From assembly GCA_031291435.1 (NCBI GenBank), contig JARLJC010000370.1, positions 109,101 through 173,100 of the forward strand: a stretch of DNA of 64,000 bases, read 5' to 3'. The stretch is from Alphaproteobacteria bacterium (lineage in GTDB: Bacteria; Pseudomonadota; Alphaproteobacteria; UBA9219). The translations under genes were made by a program, and so were the position numbers. The notes below the pieces were generated by a model. That model worked only from the letters and a program-made list of their open reading frames with translations. It was not told where the DNA came from and searched no databases. This document shows, in pieces, positions 19,322 to 27,614 of this stretch; within the stretch, counting starts at the first letter, position 1; every line of letters starts with the position of its first letter.

Positions 19322-19918
19322 TTAGCCCAATGATAAAAGCCGGAATTCGCGCTTGAGAGGTGAAAGCGGGAACCAGTCCACATCCGAACGATGCGACTGA
19401 AGAGAGTTTGCGTTGCCGAAGGTCATATTATTGTCGTCAAGCATTGCGTAGGCGATGCGCGATAAGGCCGTGAAAAAGAGGGGCGGGCAATCCTGCGCGG
19501 CAACAAAAAAACTTTCCCTACAGGGAACATCAAATCCATCCGGGCCTTGAACGGGACGCTCGAGCGTGATGCTGTAACCATTGCGCGCGTTTAGCGACAG
19601 GGTGACGACAATACCCGAGTCGTCTTCGATGCGGTCGATGGAAAAATCGTGATGCAAGGGCAGCGGGCAATCAGGTTCATTGGCGCCGGTTTCAAAGGTT
19701 CTGGCGAGAGACATCAGAGCCATGAAGGTTTCAGGCGATTTGCCGCCGCCCGAACCGCAATCGCGGAAGCGGGCGCTCAAACGAGGCGTGCTGATCCAGT
19801 AATCGCCGCCGCCACTACCGAAGGAAACGCAGGAGCGGTCTTCCTTGATGAAGGTCAGGAAATCATGGCCCTCCAGAGAAGCGGGCCGGTCGTGATTGAC
19901 AAGGGTAGAAACCTTCAT
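19322..19918 (-). CDS. Unknown protein inserted between pheS and pheT
   Basis: I do not recognise this 198-residue protein. It has no signal peptide or clear membrane segment and contains two Gly-rich turns (SFGSGGGDYW, CGSGGGKSPE), an acidic middle and a hydrophobic CPPLFFTALSRIAYAML helix. Its ATG lies 4 bp after the pheS stop, so translation is probably coupled to PheS, and pheT starts 5 bp after its own stop. The tight packing argues that it is expressed. pheS and pheT are normally adjacent, so this is an insertion; a PheRS-linked role is only a guess. Confidence 0.75.
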   Translation of the reverse strand: MKVSTLVNHDRPASLEGHDFLTFIKEDRSCVSFGSGGGDYWISTPRLSARFRDCGSGGGKSPETFMALMSLARTFETGANEPDCPLPLHHDFSIDRIEDDSGIVVTLSLNARNGYSITLERPVQGPDGFDVPCRESFFVAAQDCPPLFFTALSRIAYAMLDDNNMTFGNANSLQSHRSDVDWFPLSPLKREFRLLSLG

Positions 19919-19922
19919 GGCC

Positions 19923-21023
19923 TTAAGCCTTCAATGCCGGATTGGGGATGTCGAGCGGCAGGAAGCCGTAATGTTTCAGCCAGCGCAGATCGGCCTCGAA
20001 GAAAGTGCGCAGATCGGGAATGCCGTATTTCAGCATCGCGAGGCGCTCGATGCCCATACCAAACGCGAAGCCCTGATAGTGATCGGGGTCGATGCCGCAA
20101 TTGCGCAGCACATTGGGATGCACCATGCCGCTGCCCAGAATTTCCAGCCAGTCGCCGTGATTGCCGAGTTTGATCTCGCCGTTCTTGCGCGAGCAGCCGA
20201 TATCGACTTCGGCGCTCGGTTCGGTGAAGGGAAAGTAGGACGGGCGGAAACGGATCGGCAGATCGGCGATGCCGAAAAACGCGCGCAGGAAATCGAGCAA
20301 ACAGCCTTTCAGATGCCCCATATGCGATTTTTCGTCGATGACGAGGCCCTCGACCTGATGGAACATCGGCGTATGGGTCTGGTCGTAATCGACGCGATAG
20401 GTGCGGCCGGGCGCAATCACACGGATGGGCGGTTTCTGCCCCATCATGGTGCGGATCTGCACCGGCGAAGTCTGCGTCCGCAGAACGGTTTTATATTTGG
20501 GGTCGGTTCCGGGCAGAAAGAACGTCGCCTGCATATCGCGCGCCGGGTGCGACGAGGGGATGTTGAGCGCCTCGAAATTATAATATTCGCTTTCGATATC
20601 CGGCCCCTTGGCGACCGCGAAACCCATGCTGGCGAAAATCGTCACGATCTCATCGATGGTTTGCGAAATCGGGTGCACGCGGCCTTCGCTGGCCGGACGC
20701 GCGGCCAAAGTCACATCGATGCTTTCGCGCGCGAGCTTGTCCTGCATCGCCGCTGCCGACAAAATTTTCTGCCGCGCATCGATAAGCGCCGTCATTTCAT
20801 CCTTCAGAACATTGAGCGCCGCACCGCGTTCCTTGCGCGCTTCGGGGGCCAGAGCGCCCAAACTTTTCATCATCTCGGTGAGGCGGCCTTTTTTGCCGAG
20901 GATGCCGACGCGGATTTCATCGAGCGCCGCCAGATCCGCCGCCGCAGTAACGGTAAGGGCGGTTTCGCTGCGAAGGGTGGCGAGATCGTCCGACGGGTTA
21001 AGATTTGCTGCGGCTTCGGCCAT
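19923..21023 (-). CDS. pheS: Phenylalanyl-tRNA synthetase alpha subunit
   Basis: A 366-residue catalytic alpha subunit of PheRS. An N-terminal coiled coil (about 1-105) is followed by the class II aminoacylation core: motif 1 around [11 protein letters not shown], motif 2 with FHQVEGL and [11 protein letters not shown], and motif 3 in [22 protein letters not shown] upstream supports the start. The unknown 198-residue gene and pheT follow on the same strand. Confidence 0.96.
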   Translation of the reverse strand: MAEAAANLNPSDDLATLRSETALTVTAAADLAALDEIRVGILGKKGRLTEMMKSLGALAPEARKERGAALNVLKDEMTALIDARQKILSAAAMQDKLARESIDVTLAARPASEGRVHPISQTIDEIVTIFASMGFAVAKGPDIESEYYNFEALNIPSSHPARDMQATFFLPGTDPKYKTVLRTQTSPVQIRTMMGQKPPIRVIAPGRTYRVDYDQTHTPMFHQVEGLVIDEKSHMGHLKGCLLDFLRAFFGIADLPIRFRPSYFPFTEPSAEVDIGCSRKNGEIKLGNHGDWLEILGSGMVHPNVLRNCGIDPDHYQGFAFGMGIERLAMLKYGIPDLRTFFEADLRWLKHYGFLPLDIPNPALKA

Positions 21024-21174
21024 TTGTGCTCTGTCTATCCTTTAGGGCTGCGTGCTTACGGGCACTTTATCATTTGCGGTCGTTCATGCAAAATATATCG
21101 GTAGAAAGCCTTTCCCGCCCCTTTTTTGCCGGAATCCCGACTCCATAATCGCCCTCGTCACAAGAGGGAGAAAA

Positions 21175-22011
21175 ATGAAAAACAGCACGCAATGGGAAAT
21201 CGCCGATCTGCCCTGGAACCGGTTCGACGCCGCCCGCGTTTCGCCCGATTTGCTTAAAATCGTCAAAGCGGCGGCTCTGGTCGAATATAACGCCCATGAT
21301 TATGCCACCTATCTCGCCAATGTTTTCCCCGCCGATGCCCAGTTCCGGGCCGCAGCCCGCCAATGGGCGACTGAGGAAACGCGCCATGGCGCGGCGCTGG
21401 GGGCATGGGCGCGCCGCGCCGATCCCGATTTTAATTTCGAGGCGGCTTTTGAACGCTACAAAGCTGGCTACGCGATCAATGTCGATGCCGCGACTTCCAT
21501 TCGCGGGTCGCGGACCGGCGAGCTGATCGCCCGCTGCATTGTCGAGACGGGCACCAGTTCTTATTACACCGCGCTCGGCGACGCCGCCGATGAACCGGTA
21601 TTGAAGGCCCTGTGCCGCAACATCGCCGCCGATGAATTGCGGCATTACAAATTGTTCCATGGCTATCTGCAGCGTTACGCCGCGCAGGAAGGGCTCAGCC
21701 GCTGGCAGCGATTGAAGATAGGGCTGGGCCGCATGCAGGAATCCGAGGATGACGAGCTGGCCTTCGCCTATTTCTCCGCCAATGCTCCGGCGGGTGCGCT
21801 TTACGACCGGCCTGCTTATAGCTCGGCCTATATGGTGCGGGCTTTTCCGCTTTATCGGCCCGAGAATCTCGAACGCGTGGTGGCGATGGTGTTTCGCGCC
21901 TGCGGCATCCGTCTATCGACCTTCTGGCGCAAGGCCATCAGGGGCGCTGCGCATGTGGTGATGCGGGTGAAGGTGCGGCGCGCCCTTAGCGTGGTCAATG
22001 CGGCGGCCTGA
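21175..22011 (+). CDS. Ferritin-like di-iron protein
   Basis: A 278-residue, mostly helical protein with a four-helix di-iron signature: a Glu in VEYNAHDY, EETRH in the second helix, a Glu in VETGTSSYY, and DELRH in the fourth. This pattern fits ferritin-like oxidases, hydroxylases or desaturase relatives that use oxygen; the substrate is unknown. The C-terminus is basic and partly hydrophobic, perhaps membrane-associated. The start at 21175 has GAGGGAG upstream; the tracked start at 21052 lies far outside the conserved region. It is divergent from pheS. Confidence 0.78.
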   Translation: MKNSTQWEIADLPWNRFDAARVSPDLLKIVKAAALVEYNAHDYATYLANVFPADAQFRAAARQWATEETRHGAALGAWARRADPDFNFEAAFERYKAGYAINVDAATSIRGSRTGELIARCIVETGTSSYYTALGDAADEPVLKALCRNIAADELRHYKLFHGYLQRYAAQEGLSRWQRLKIGLGRMQESEDDELAFAYFSANAPAGALYDRPAYSSAYMVRAFPLYRPENLERVVAMVFRACGIRLSTFWRKAIRGAAHVVMRVKVRRALSVVNAAA

Positions 22012-22015
22012 AAAG

Positions 22016-22053
22016 AAAAACGCGCTTCCCGGTTTCCCGGAAAGCGCGTTTTA
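22016..22053. terminator. Intrinsic terminator between the di-iron gene and rplT
   Basis: AAAACGCGCTT pairs with AAGCGCGTTTT around a CCGG-containing loop, with an A-run before and a T-run after. It lies between two convergent stops and can serve both directions. Confidence 0.8.
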
Positions 22054-22065
22054 GAAAACTTCGGC

Positions 22066-22425
22066 TTATTTCTTTAAAGCCGAGGAGGCCGTATCGACCA
22101 GCGACTTGAAAGCCGCCGGTTCGGTCGCGGCCAGTTCAGCCAGCGATTTACGATCCAGCTCGATACCCGCGATTTTCAGCCCGTGGATGAAACGCGCATA
22201 GGTCAGGCCGTGCTCGCGCACGCCGGCATTGATGCGTTGAATCCACAAAGCGCGGAACTCGCTCGCCTTGGCGCGGCGATCGCGATAGGCATAGCGCAGG
22301 GCCTTTTCGACTTTTTCGACGGCGATGCGGAAGTTGGTGCTGGCGCGGCCGCGATAGCCTTTGCCCAGCTTGACCATTTCCTGATGACGCGCATGCGTCG
22401 TGACGCCACGTTTAACTCGTGCCAT
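22066..22425 (-). CDS. rplT: 50S ribosomal protein L20
   Basis: A 119-residue L20, an early 23S rRNA-binding protein needed for 50S assembly. The N-terminal basic extension ([15 protein letters not shown]) and the conserved GYRGR and LWIQRINAG stretches are typical. It is 11 bp downstream of rpmI. infC, which often precedes this pair, is not in the window. Confidence 0.97.
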   Translation of the reverse strand: MARVKRGVTTHARHQEMVKLGKGYRGRASTNFRIAVEKVEKALRYAYRDRRAKASEFRALWIQRINAGVREHGLTYARFIHGLKIAGIELDRKSLAELAATEPAAFKSLVDTASSALKK

Positions 22426-22436
22426 GTTCCGCTCCC

Positions 22437-22637
22437 TTACGCGTTACGCAGATAATGCTTGATGATATTGTCGCCGTCGGTCTTGAACAGGATCAAGCCT
22501 TGGCGGGCGGTGCGCTTCATGTCCTGCGAACGGCGGCGCATGAAGTGGCGGCGGTGCGAGGCGCCCGATTTCACTTTACCGTTGCCGGTCACGCGAAAAC
22601 GCTTTTTGGCCCCGCTATGGGTCTTGAGTTTGGGCAT
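22437..22637 (-). CDS. rpmI: 50S ribosomal protein L35
   Basis: A 66-residue L35 with the conserved start [20 protein letters not shown] and a basic middle rich in His and Arg. AAGGA precedes the ATG. It is the first gene of the rpmI-rplT pair. Confidence 0.97.
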   Translation of the reverse strand: MPKLKTHSGAKKRFRVTGNGKVKSGASHRRHFMRRRSQDMKRTARQGLILFKTDGDNIIKHYLRNA

Positions 22638-22777
22638 TTCATATCCTTAGGTTAACAGTTAGGCGGCCGGGCATGCCAGGGCACAACGGCTCGCGAAGGC
22701 GGTTTGATAGCGGCTGGCAGGGGGGAAAGCAAGGGCTTATTGGCCGAATCCCTGTTTTTACAGGGAAAAGCCAGAAT

Positions 22778-23356
22778 TTATCCCCTCGGATGAGCGCCCG
22801 CCACCGGCCGGAAAGCCACCACCCGCCCTCCGGGTGCTGTCAGAGGTCTGTGCGGGCGGGCCCCCGTGACGCTGGCGATAGGGGTGATTTCGCAGGGCGG
22901 CGGCTCTACCGCCCGCGGTATCGGCTTCACGCCCTCTGCATCCGGGTATTTCTCGATAATGCATGTGCGGATATAGGCAATCGCCTGAAGCAGGGGTTCT
23001 CCTTCTTCAGGCCCGTCTCGCAGGCTGTTGACGTAGCTGATGACCGTGTGGGTGGGATAATTCGCGCAATAATCTCTGCGCGGGTCGGCGCCTTCATCAA
23101 GCAGGACCTTGAAATTGCCGCAGCCGATTTTGCCGCGCCTCAGTTTTTCGGGCGTTACCGTGAAATAGAGCGGGATATAATATTTATTGCCCGTGCGATT
23201 GACATCGATTTTGCCACGATGGAGATCGAAGAATTTCCGCAGCATCGGCGGCGTGCCTTCTTCGGCGAGACGGCATAAGGATTCCTGCAGGGAATGCTTC
23301 TCGGCAATGGCGATGGCTTCTTGCCGTTTGAGTTCGATTTCGTCCAATAGATCCAT
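22778..23356 (-). CDS. Unknown protein downstream of ubiE
   Basis: I do not recognise this 192-residue protein. The first 150 residues look like a compact mixed fold with four scattered cysteines and a YYIPLYFTVTPEKLR segment; the last 40 are Pro- and Arg-rich and probably disordered. There is no signal peptide. GAGGG precedes the ATG. It starts 38 bp after the ubiE stop on the same strand, so the two may be co-transcribed. Confidence 0.65.
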   Translation of the reverse strand: MDLLDEIELKRQEAIAIAEKHSLQESLCRLAEEGTPPMLRKFFDLHRGKIDVNRTGNKYYIPLYFTVTPEKLRRGKIGCGNFKVLLDEGADPRRDYCANYPTHTVISYVNSLRDGPEEGEPLLQAIAYIRTCIIEKYPDAEGVKPIPRAVEPPPCEITPIASVTGARPHRPLTAPGGRVVAFRPVAGAHPRG

Positions 23357-23394
23357 AGTCCCTCAAATTAATAATCAAAAATTGCGTTGTGTTC

Positions 23395-24165
23395 TTAAAG
23401 CCGCCAGCCTTCGTGAATGACGGCGATACCGCCGGTCAGGTCTGTCCATTTCGCGCGGCTTAAACCGGCTTGTTCCATGCGTTTGGCCAATGGCTCCTGC
23501 GGCGGGAATTTCAGGATGCTTTCGGCCAGATATTGATAGCTGTCACGGTCCTTGGCCACGAATTGCCCGAGCACCGGCAGCACATTCAGACAATAGGCGT
23601 CATAGAAGGGTTTGAGCGCGGGCGTGACGCCGGGGCTAAATTCCATGCAGAAAAACCGCCCGCCGGGTTTCAGCACCCGTGCCGCTTCGCGTAACGCCGC
23701 ATCGATGCGCGTGACATTGCGCAGGCCGAAGGCGATGGAGTAGGTGTCGAAGCTGCGGTCGGGGAAGGGCAGCTCCTCGGCGTTGCCGGTGACCCAGGTC
23801 AGTCCCTGCATGATGCCGTGATCGAGGGCTTTGGCTTTGCCCTGTTCCAGCATCGCGGGATTGATGTCGCAAACCGTGATGTCGGCCTCGCCATGCGTGC
23901 GGCGGTGGCAGCGCAGCGCGATGTCGCCTGTGCCGCCCGCGACGTCGAGGAGTTTCTGGCCGGGCTTGGGATTCATGCGGCGCACCAGGGTGTCTTTCCA
24001 CAAACGGTGCAGCCCGCCCGACATCAGGTCGTTCATCAAATCGTAGTTGCCTGCCACCGAAGCGAAGACATTGCGCACCAGACCGGTTTTATCTTCGGGC
24101 TTAATGCGGCGGAAACCGAACCATTCGGCTTCGGGATTGGCGGTTTTTCTGCGTGTTGCGGGCAT
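23395..24165 (-). CDS. ubiE: Ubiquinone/menaquinone C-methyltransferase UbiE
   Basis: A 256-residue SAM-dependent methyltransferase that methylates the benzoquinol ring in ubiquinone (and menaquinone) synthesis. UbiE signatures are visible: VFASVAGNYDLMNDLMSGG near the N-terminus, SAM motif I LLDVAGGTGDIA, and the FGLRNVTRIDAAL block. The length is typical. It is a minus-strand gene followed by an unknown gene and the L35/L20 pair. Confidence 0.94.
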   Translation of the reverse strand: MPATRRKTANPEAEWFGFRRIKPEDKTGLVRNVFASVAGNYDLMNDLMSGGLHRLWKDTLVRRMNPKPGQKLLDVAGGTGDIALRCHRRTHGEADITVCDINPAMLEQGKAKALDHGIMQGLTWVTGNAEELPFPDRSFDTYSIAFGLRNVTRIDAALREAARVLKPGGRFFCMEFSPGVTPALKPFYDAYCLNVLPVLGQFVAKDRDSYQYLAESILKFPPQEPLAKRMEQAGLSRAKWTDLTGGIAVIHEGWRL

Positions 24166-24272
24166 TGTTAACCAATTAAAGAAAGTTTTTGCCTGTTGGG
24201 CAGCATAGAATACAATAACCGGGCTTCATAGCCCGAGCAAATACAGACAAAAAGCGGATTTTTTAGAAAATT

Positions 24273-24662
24273 ATGCAAAAAACAAGTCAGGCATATTTGG
24301 TTTTCGATCAGGATCAAATGGAACTTTACAACATCGCCGCAATTGCGGGCTATGCGCGTAATTTTCCGGAATTTGTTTTTGCGGCGCTTGATTTTACGCT
24401 CAAAATACAATTTTGCCAGAATCTCGATTTCAGCCAATGCGCGGCCACGCACCAATTTCACAATGGCGACCATATCTTTTCTTTCTCGGGAACGGGACTG
24501 GCGGAAACCCAAATGCGGTTGCTCGGCTGTTTCTCGGGCGATAAGCTGGTCTGGATTAATGCTTTCGAGCGCTATTTGGACTTCCACGGGATCGAACCTG
24601 TCCGTTTGGAACGAGGGTTGCCGACCACGCTGCCCTTGCGCGATGCGCCGCGCCATCCGTAA
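24273..24662 (+). CDS. Hypothetical protein between ubiE and lysA
   Basis: A 129-residue plus-strand reading frame whose stop is 6 bp from the convergent lysA stop and whose start is 107 bp from the divergent ubiE. Its composition is protein-like and it fills the gap well, but I see no recognised domain and no good Shine-Dalgarno. A minus-strand frame (24168-24656) covers the same DNA but has a less convincing composition. I prefer the plus-strand reading without certainty. Confidence 0.45.
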   Translation: MQKTSQAYLVFDQDQMELYNIAAIAGYARNFPEFVFAALDFTLKIQFCQNLDFSQCAATHQFHNGDHIFSFSGTGLAETQMRLLGCFSGDKLVWINAFERYLDFHGIEPVRLERGLPTTLPLRDAPRHP

Positions 24663-24668
24663 ACACCA

Positions 24669-25925
24669 TTACTCTTCCCAGCCGATCTGCTCGGTTACGG
24701 TAATGCGGCGGCGGATGGTGCGGAACTTGTCGCCCGATGTCAGAACCTCCGGAACAAGGGCGCGTCCGTTATAATTTGACGACATCGCCGCGCCATATGC
24801 CCCCCCTTGCAGGATAGCGACCAGATCGCCCTGTCCGACGCCGGGCAGCAGATAATTTTCACCGAATAAATCGGATGTTTCGCAGACCGGGCCGACGACA
24901 TCGGCGGGTTCCGGCTCGCTGTTGTGATAGCCGGTGACCGGCCCTTCGCGCACCGGGACGATGGAATGGCGCGCTTCATACATAGCCGGGCGGATCAGGT
25001 CGTTCATGCCCGCATCTAGAATAAGGAAGCGTTTGCTGACGCCGCGTTTATCGTAAACCACGCGCGAAACCAGAGCGCCCGCATCCCCGACCAGACGGCG
25101 GCCCGGCTCAAACGCCAACTCGCAGCCCAGCTTGCCCACGGTTTCGTGGACGATCTGCGCATATTCGCTGAACGGCGCCTGCGTGCGTCCGTCATAGGGA
25201 ATGCCGACGCCGCCACCGAGATCAAGGCGCGTCAAAGCGAAACCTTTGCCACGCCAGAAACGCACCATGTCGGCAAGCTTGGTATAGGCTTCGCGGAAAT
25301 CGCCGTAATCGAACAAATGCGTGCCGACATGGACCTGAAAGCCTTTGAGATCGAGCGCGGGCAGGGTGCGGGTCAGCTCCATCGCTTCGTCGAGCTGGGC
25401 CGAGTCGATACCGAATTTGGTGCCCATTTCCCCTGTCGCCAGCTTGAAATGCGTATGCGCCGCGACATTGGGGTTGACGCGCAGGGTAAGCGGCGCGCGC
25501 AGATTGAGGGACGCCGCCACTTCGCTGATGATGCGCATTTCGGGAATCGATTCAGCGTTGAGCTGAAAAATGCCGAGCTTGAGCGCGATCGCGATTTCGT
25601 CGCGGGTTTTGCCTACGCCTGAAAAAATGATTTTTTGCGGGGGGATGCCCGCTTTGACCGCGCGTTCCAGTTCGCCCGCTGAAGTGATATCGGCGCCAGC
25701 CCCGCAATCGGCGAGGATTTTAATCACGGCCACATTGGGGTTGGCTTTGACCGCAAAGCAGATGAGGGGATTAAGATCGGCGAGATGCGAATGGAATTCG
25801 CGGAAATTTTCGCGCAGCCGCGTTTCCGAATAGACATAGAAGGGTGTGCCAACTTTGGCGGCGATGTCGGCCAGCGAAACGGAATCGGCGCACAACACGC
25901 CGTCGCGATAGGTAAATGCGGTCAT
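24669..25925 (-). CDS. lysA: Diaminopimelate decarboxylase
   Basis: A 418-residue PLP enzyme of the alanine-racemase fold that converts meso-diaminopimelate to lysine, the last step of lysine synthesis. The PLP lysine lies in CFAVKANPN, the phosphate-binding region in LGGGVGIPY, and the catalytic Cys in CETSDLFGE. The length fits. The start overlaps the stop of the upstream LptM-like gene by 4 bp, an arrangement that resembles the lptM-lysA/dapF neighbourhoods of other proteobacteria. Confidence 0.95.
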   Translation of the reverse strand: MTAFTYRDGVLCADSVSLADIAAKVGTPFYVYSETRLRENFREFHSHLADLNPLICFAVKANPNVAVIKILADCGAGADITSAGELERAVKAGIPPQKIIFSGVGKTRDEIAIALKLGIFQLNAESIPEMRIISEVAASLNLRAPLTLRVNPNVAAHTHFKLATGEMGTKFGIDSAQLDEAMELTRTLPALDLKGFQVHVGTHLFDYGDFREAYTKLADMVRFWRGKGFALTRLDLGGGVGIPYDGRTQAPFSEYAQIVHETVGKLGCELAFEPGRRLVGDAGALVSRVVYDKRGVSKRFLILDAGMNDLIRPAMYEARHSIVPVREGPVTGYHNSEPEPADVVGPVCETSDLFGENYLLPGVGQGDLVAILQGGAYGAAMSSNYNGRALVPEVLTSGDKFRTIRRRITVTEQIGWEE

Positions 25926-26161
25926 TTATTATATTCCGGGTTGGGGTAAATATGCGGGAAGCCATTGCCTTTGCCGGAATCGTCGCCTGCCGCGTCTTCC
26001 GGCAGATCGACATGCGGCGGCTTCTTGCCGCAGGCGGCAAGCGACAGGGCGCAGCAAATCATTGCGCCAAGCAGGATAATTTTGAGGAAAGCAGGCGCCC
26101 GCGAAAGCTTAGGCTGCGCGGCTGCTGCTGATGATGCCACGCAACTCATCCAGGCTTTCAT
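25922..26161 (-). CDS. lptM: Small LptM-like lipoprotein
   Basis: A short lipoprotein with a hydrophobic signal ending in the lipobox LSLAAC, then GKKPPHVDLPED, which resembles YifL/LptM, a small lipoprotein that helps oxidative maturation of LptD. The mature part is only about 36 residues and ends in a Pro/Tyr/Asn-rich tail. It overlaps lysA by 4 bp. The start is uncertain: the tracked ATG at 26161 overlaps the phasin 3' end by 53 bp, and the internal ATG gives a signal with no basic residues. LptD is encoded elsewhere in this window (42013). Confidence 0.65.
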   Translation of the reverse strand: MKAWMSCVASSAAAAQPKLSRAPAFLKIILLGAMICCALSLAACGKKPPHVDLPEDAAGDDSGKGNGFPHIYPNPEYNK

Positions 26162-26579
26162 TCATACGGTTGCTGACAGCTTCCATCGCCTGGCTGTTGC
26201 ACTTGGAAATGGTCTCGGTGATGTCGCGCACATTGGCGAGGCATTTTTCCATCGCGACCTTGCTGACTTCCGCTTGCTTGATCATTTTTTCTTCAGGCGT
26301 GGGGCAGCTCATGATGCTGCTCATCATTTGCGACGTTTCTTCCATCGCCTGGCGGACCATTTCAGCCTGACGTTGCCACAGGGCCTGGAAGCTCTGACTG
26401 GCAGCCTGTTGCAGGGCGCTGAAAGACTCGATGTTGCGGCGCTGCGCCGTCATCATCGATTCCATATTCATCTGGGGCATGCGGAAATCGCCGGTCATTT
26501 TCGACATATCGAACTTCGACATATCAAACAGCTTCGACATATCGGCTTCGAAGAAGGGATTGGTGAACGGCTTCGACAT
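26109..26579 (-). CDS. Phasin family protein
   Basis: A 156-residue amphipathic helical protein of the phasin type, which coats polyhydroxyalkanoate granules. The Met- and Gln-rich helices (QQAASQSFQALWQRQAEMVR) and the absence of other domains are typical. The N-terminus carries three MSK-F/M repeats encoded by a short tandem DNA repeat. AGGAGG stands directly before two consecutive ATGs; I take the second, which has the better spacing. No PHA synthase is in the window, so granule association is inferred from the family. Confidence 0.8.
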   Translation of the reverse strand: MSKPFTNPFFEADMSKLFDMSKFDMSKMTGDFRMPQMNMESMMTAQRRNIESFSALQQAASQSFQALWQRQAEMVRQAMEETSQMMSSIMSCPTPEEKMIKQAEVSKVAMEKCLANVRDITETISKCNSQAMEAVSNRMNESLDELRGIISSSRAA

Positions 26580-26775
26580 CATGCCTCCTGAGGGAATGGA
26601 TGTAAGTTGCGCAAAAACTATCGAACGGGGACGTCAATTAAGGTTAATTAATAAGTATCGCATTCTTCATGTTTTGTCACGCCCTTTTTGCGGCGCACAT
26701 ACACGGGAAGGTTGAGCTGGGCGCGGCATCTGTTTTATTGCCGAGTCATTGCCTTAGCGGCGCGTGGGCGCAAAA

Positions 26776-26810
26776 AAAAGACCGCGATTCGCATCGCGGT
26801 CTTTTCGTTT
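26776..26810 (-). terminator. Intrinsic terminator after the bactofilin gene
   Basis: AAAAGACCGCGA and TCGCGGTCTTTT form a 12-bp perfect stem with a six-base loop, followed on the minus strand by an uninterrupted U-run. It lies 28 bp past the bactofilin stop. Confidence 0.85.
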
Positions 26811-26837
26811 CGTATGCGGAAACTTCCGCAGCCGGAC

Positions 26838-27443
26838 TTAAGCGCTCTTGCGCTGTTCGTCCGAGATCGAGGCGCTGTCGTCTTCGTCGAGCAGCGAGGT
26901 GAATTTCGACGCGCTCTTGAATCCGCCGGTGCCCGGAGCCTGCGCGCCTGCGCCGCCGCCCGTGACCTGCAATTCGCCGATGATCTGGCCACCCGCATTG
27001 ACTTCGAGTTCGCCATACTTGACCATGCCGCTGATGCGGCCGGTTGAACGTACGGTCAGGCGGCCATGCACAACGAGCTGGCCGTCATAACGGCCGGCGA
27101 TGTCGGCGTTTTCGATTTCGACGCTGCCGCGGAACTGGCCCGATTCATTGATTTCAAGCAGCTTGCCGTCGGTGAGCTTGGCTTCGACCTTGCCGGCGAC
27201 CACAAGGATGTCGCAGGAGGTGATTTCGCCCGAGAGCGAGAGACCGTCGCCGACGATAAGCTTGCGGCCTGAATCGCCGGTCGAGGAAGCGCGGCGGCTG
27301 CTGGGGTCGGGAAGGCGGCGGCCGGCTGCGGCCGGAGTCGCGACGCGCGGCGCCAGATTGGTCATCTGCGGCGCGGAGCTTTCTTCCGTGGCCACGGTCA
27401 CTTCAGGGGTCTCGCTCTTGCTGTTTTTGTTGGGGCCGAACAT
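26838..27443 (-). CDS. Bactofilin
   Basis: A 201-residue bactofilin, a self-polymerising cytoskeletal protein that localises cell-wall or envelope factors. A disordered N-terminus (about 1-60, rich in Ser/Pro/Arg) leads to the right-handed beta-helix core (about 65-165), seen as repeating GEI..CD.LVVAGKVEA, GSVEIENADIAG and GRISGMVKYGELEV turns. The C-tail is acidic. The start at 27443 has GGAGGAG upstream; the tracked start lies 51 bp further upstream. It is divergent from the adenosine kinase gene. Confidence 0.92.
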   Translation of the reverse strand: MFGPNKNSKSETPEVTVATEESSAPQMTNLAPRVATPAAAGRRLPDPSSRRASSTGDSGRKLIVGDGLSLSGEITSCDILVVAGKVEAKLTDGKLLEINESGQFRGSVEIENADIAGRYDGQLVVHGRLTVRSTGRISGMVKYGELEVNAGGQIIGELQVTGGGAGAQAPGTGGFKSASKFTSLLDEDDSASISDEQRKSA

Positions 27444-27614
27444 TCGTTGCTCCTCCGGAATAAAATAGGGAAACTTTGGGAAACGGGTGCCCAATCGTTA
27501 ACACATCTTTAACGTCTCTGGCAAGGGAATGATTTTTTATGCAGGGCTTGATTGTTCTCGCGAATCACGGTTGCTAACAGAAAAATAAAGCTGCCTCTGG
27601 TCCTCAGGTTTTTC

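Noticed and set aside
24168-24656. 162-residue minus-strand ORF between ubiE and lysA
   Set aside because: It competes with the plus-strand frame 24273-24662, is Arg/Lys-rich in a shadow-like way and has no recognisable domain.
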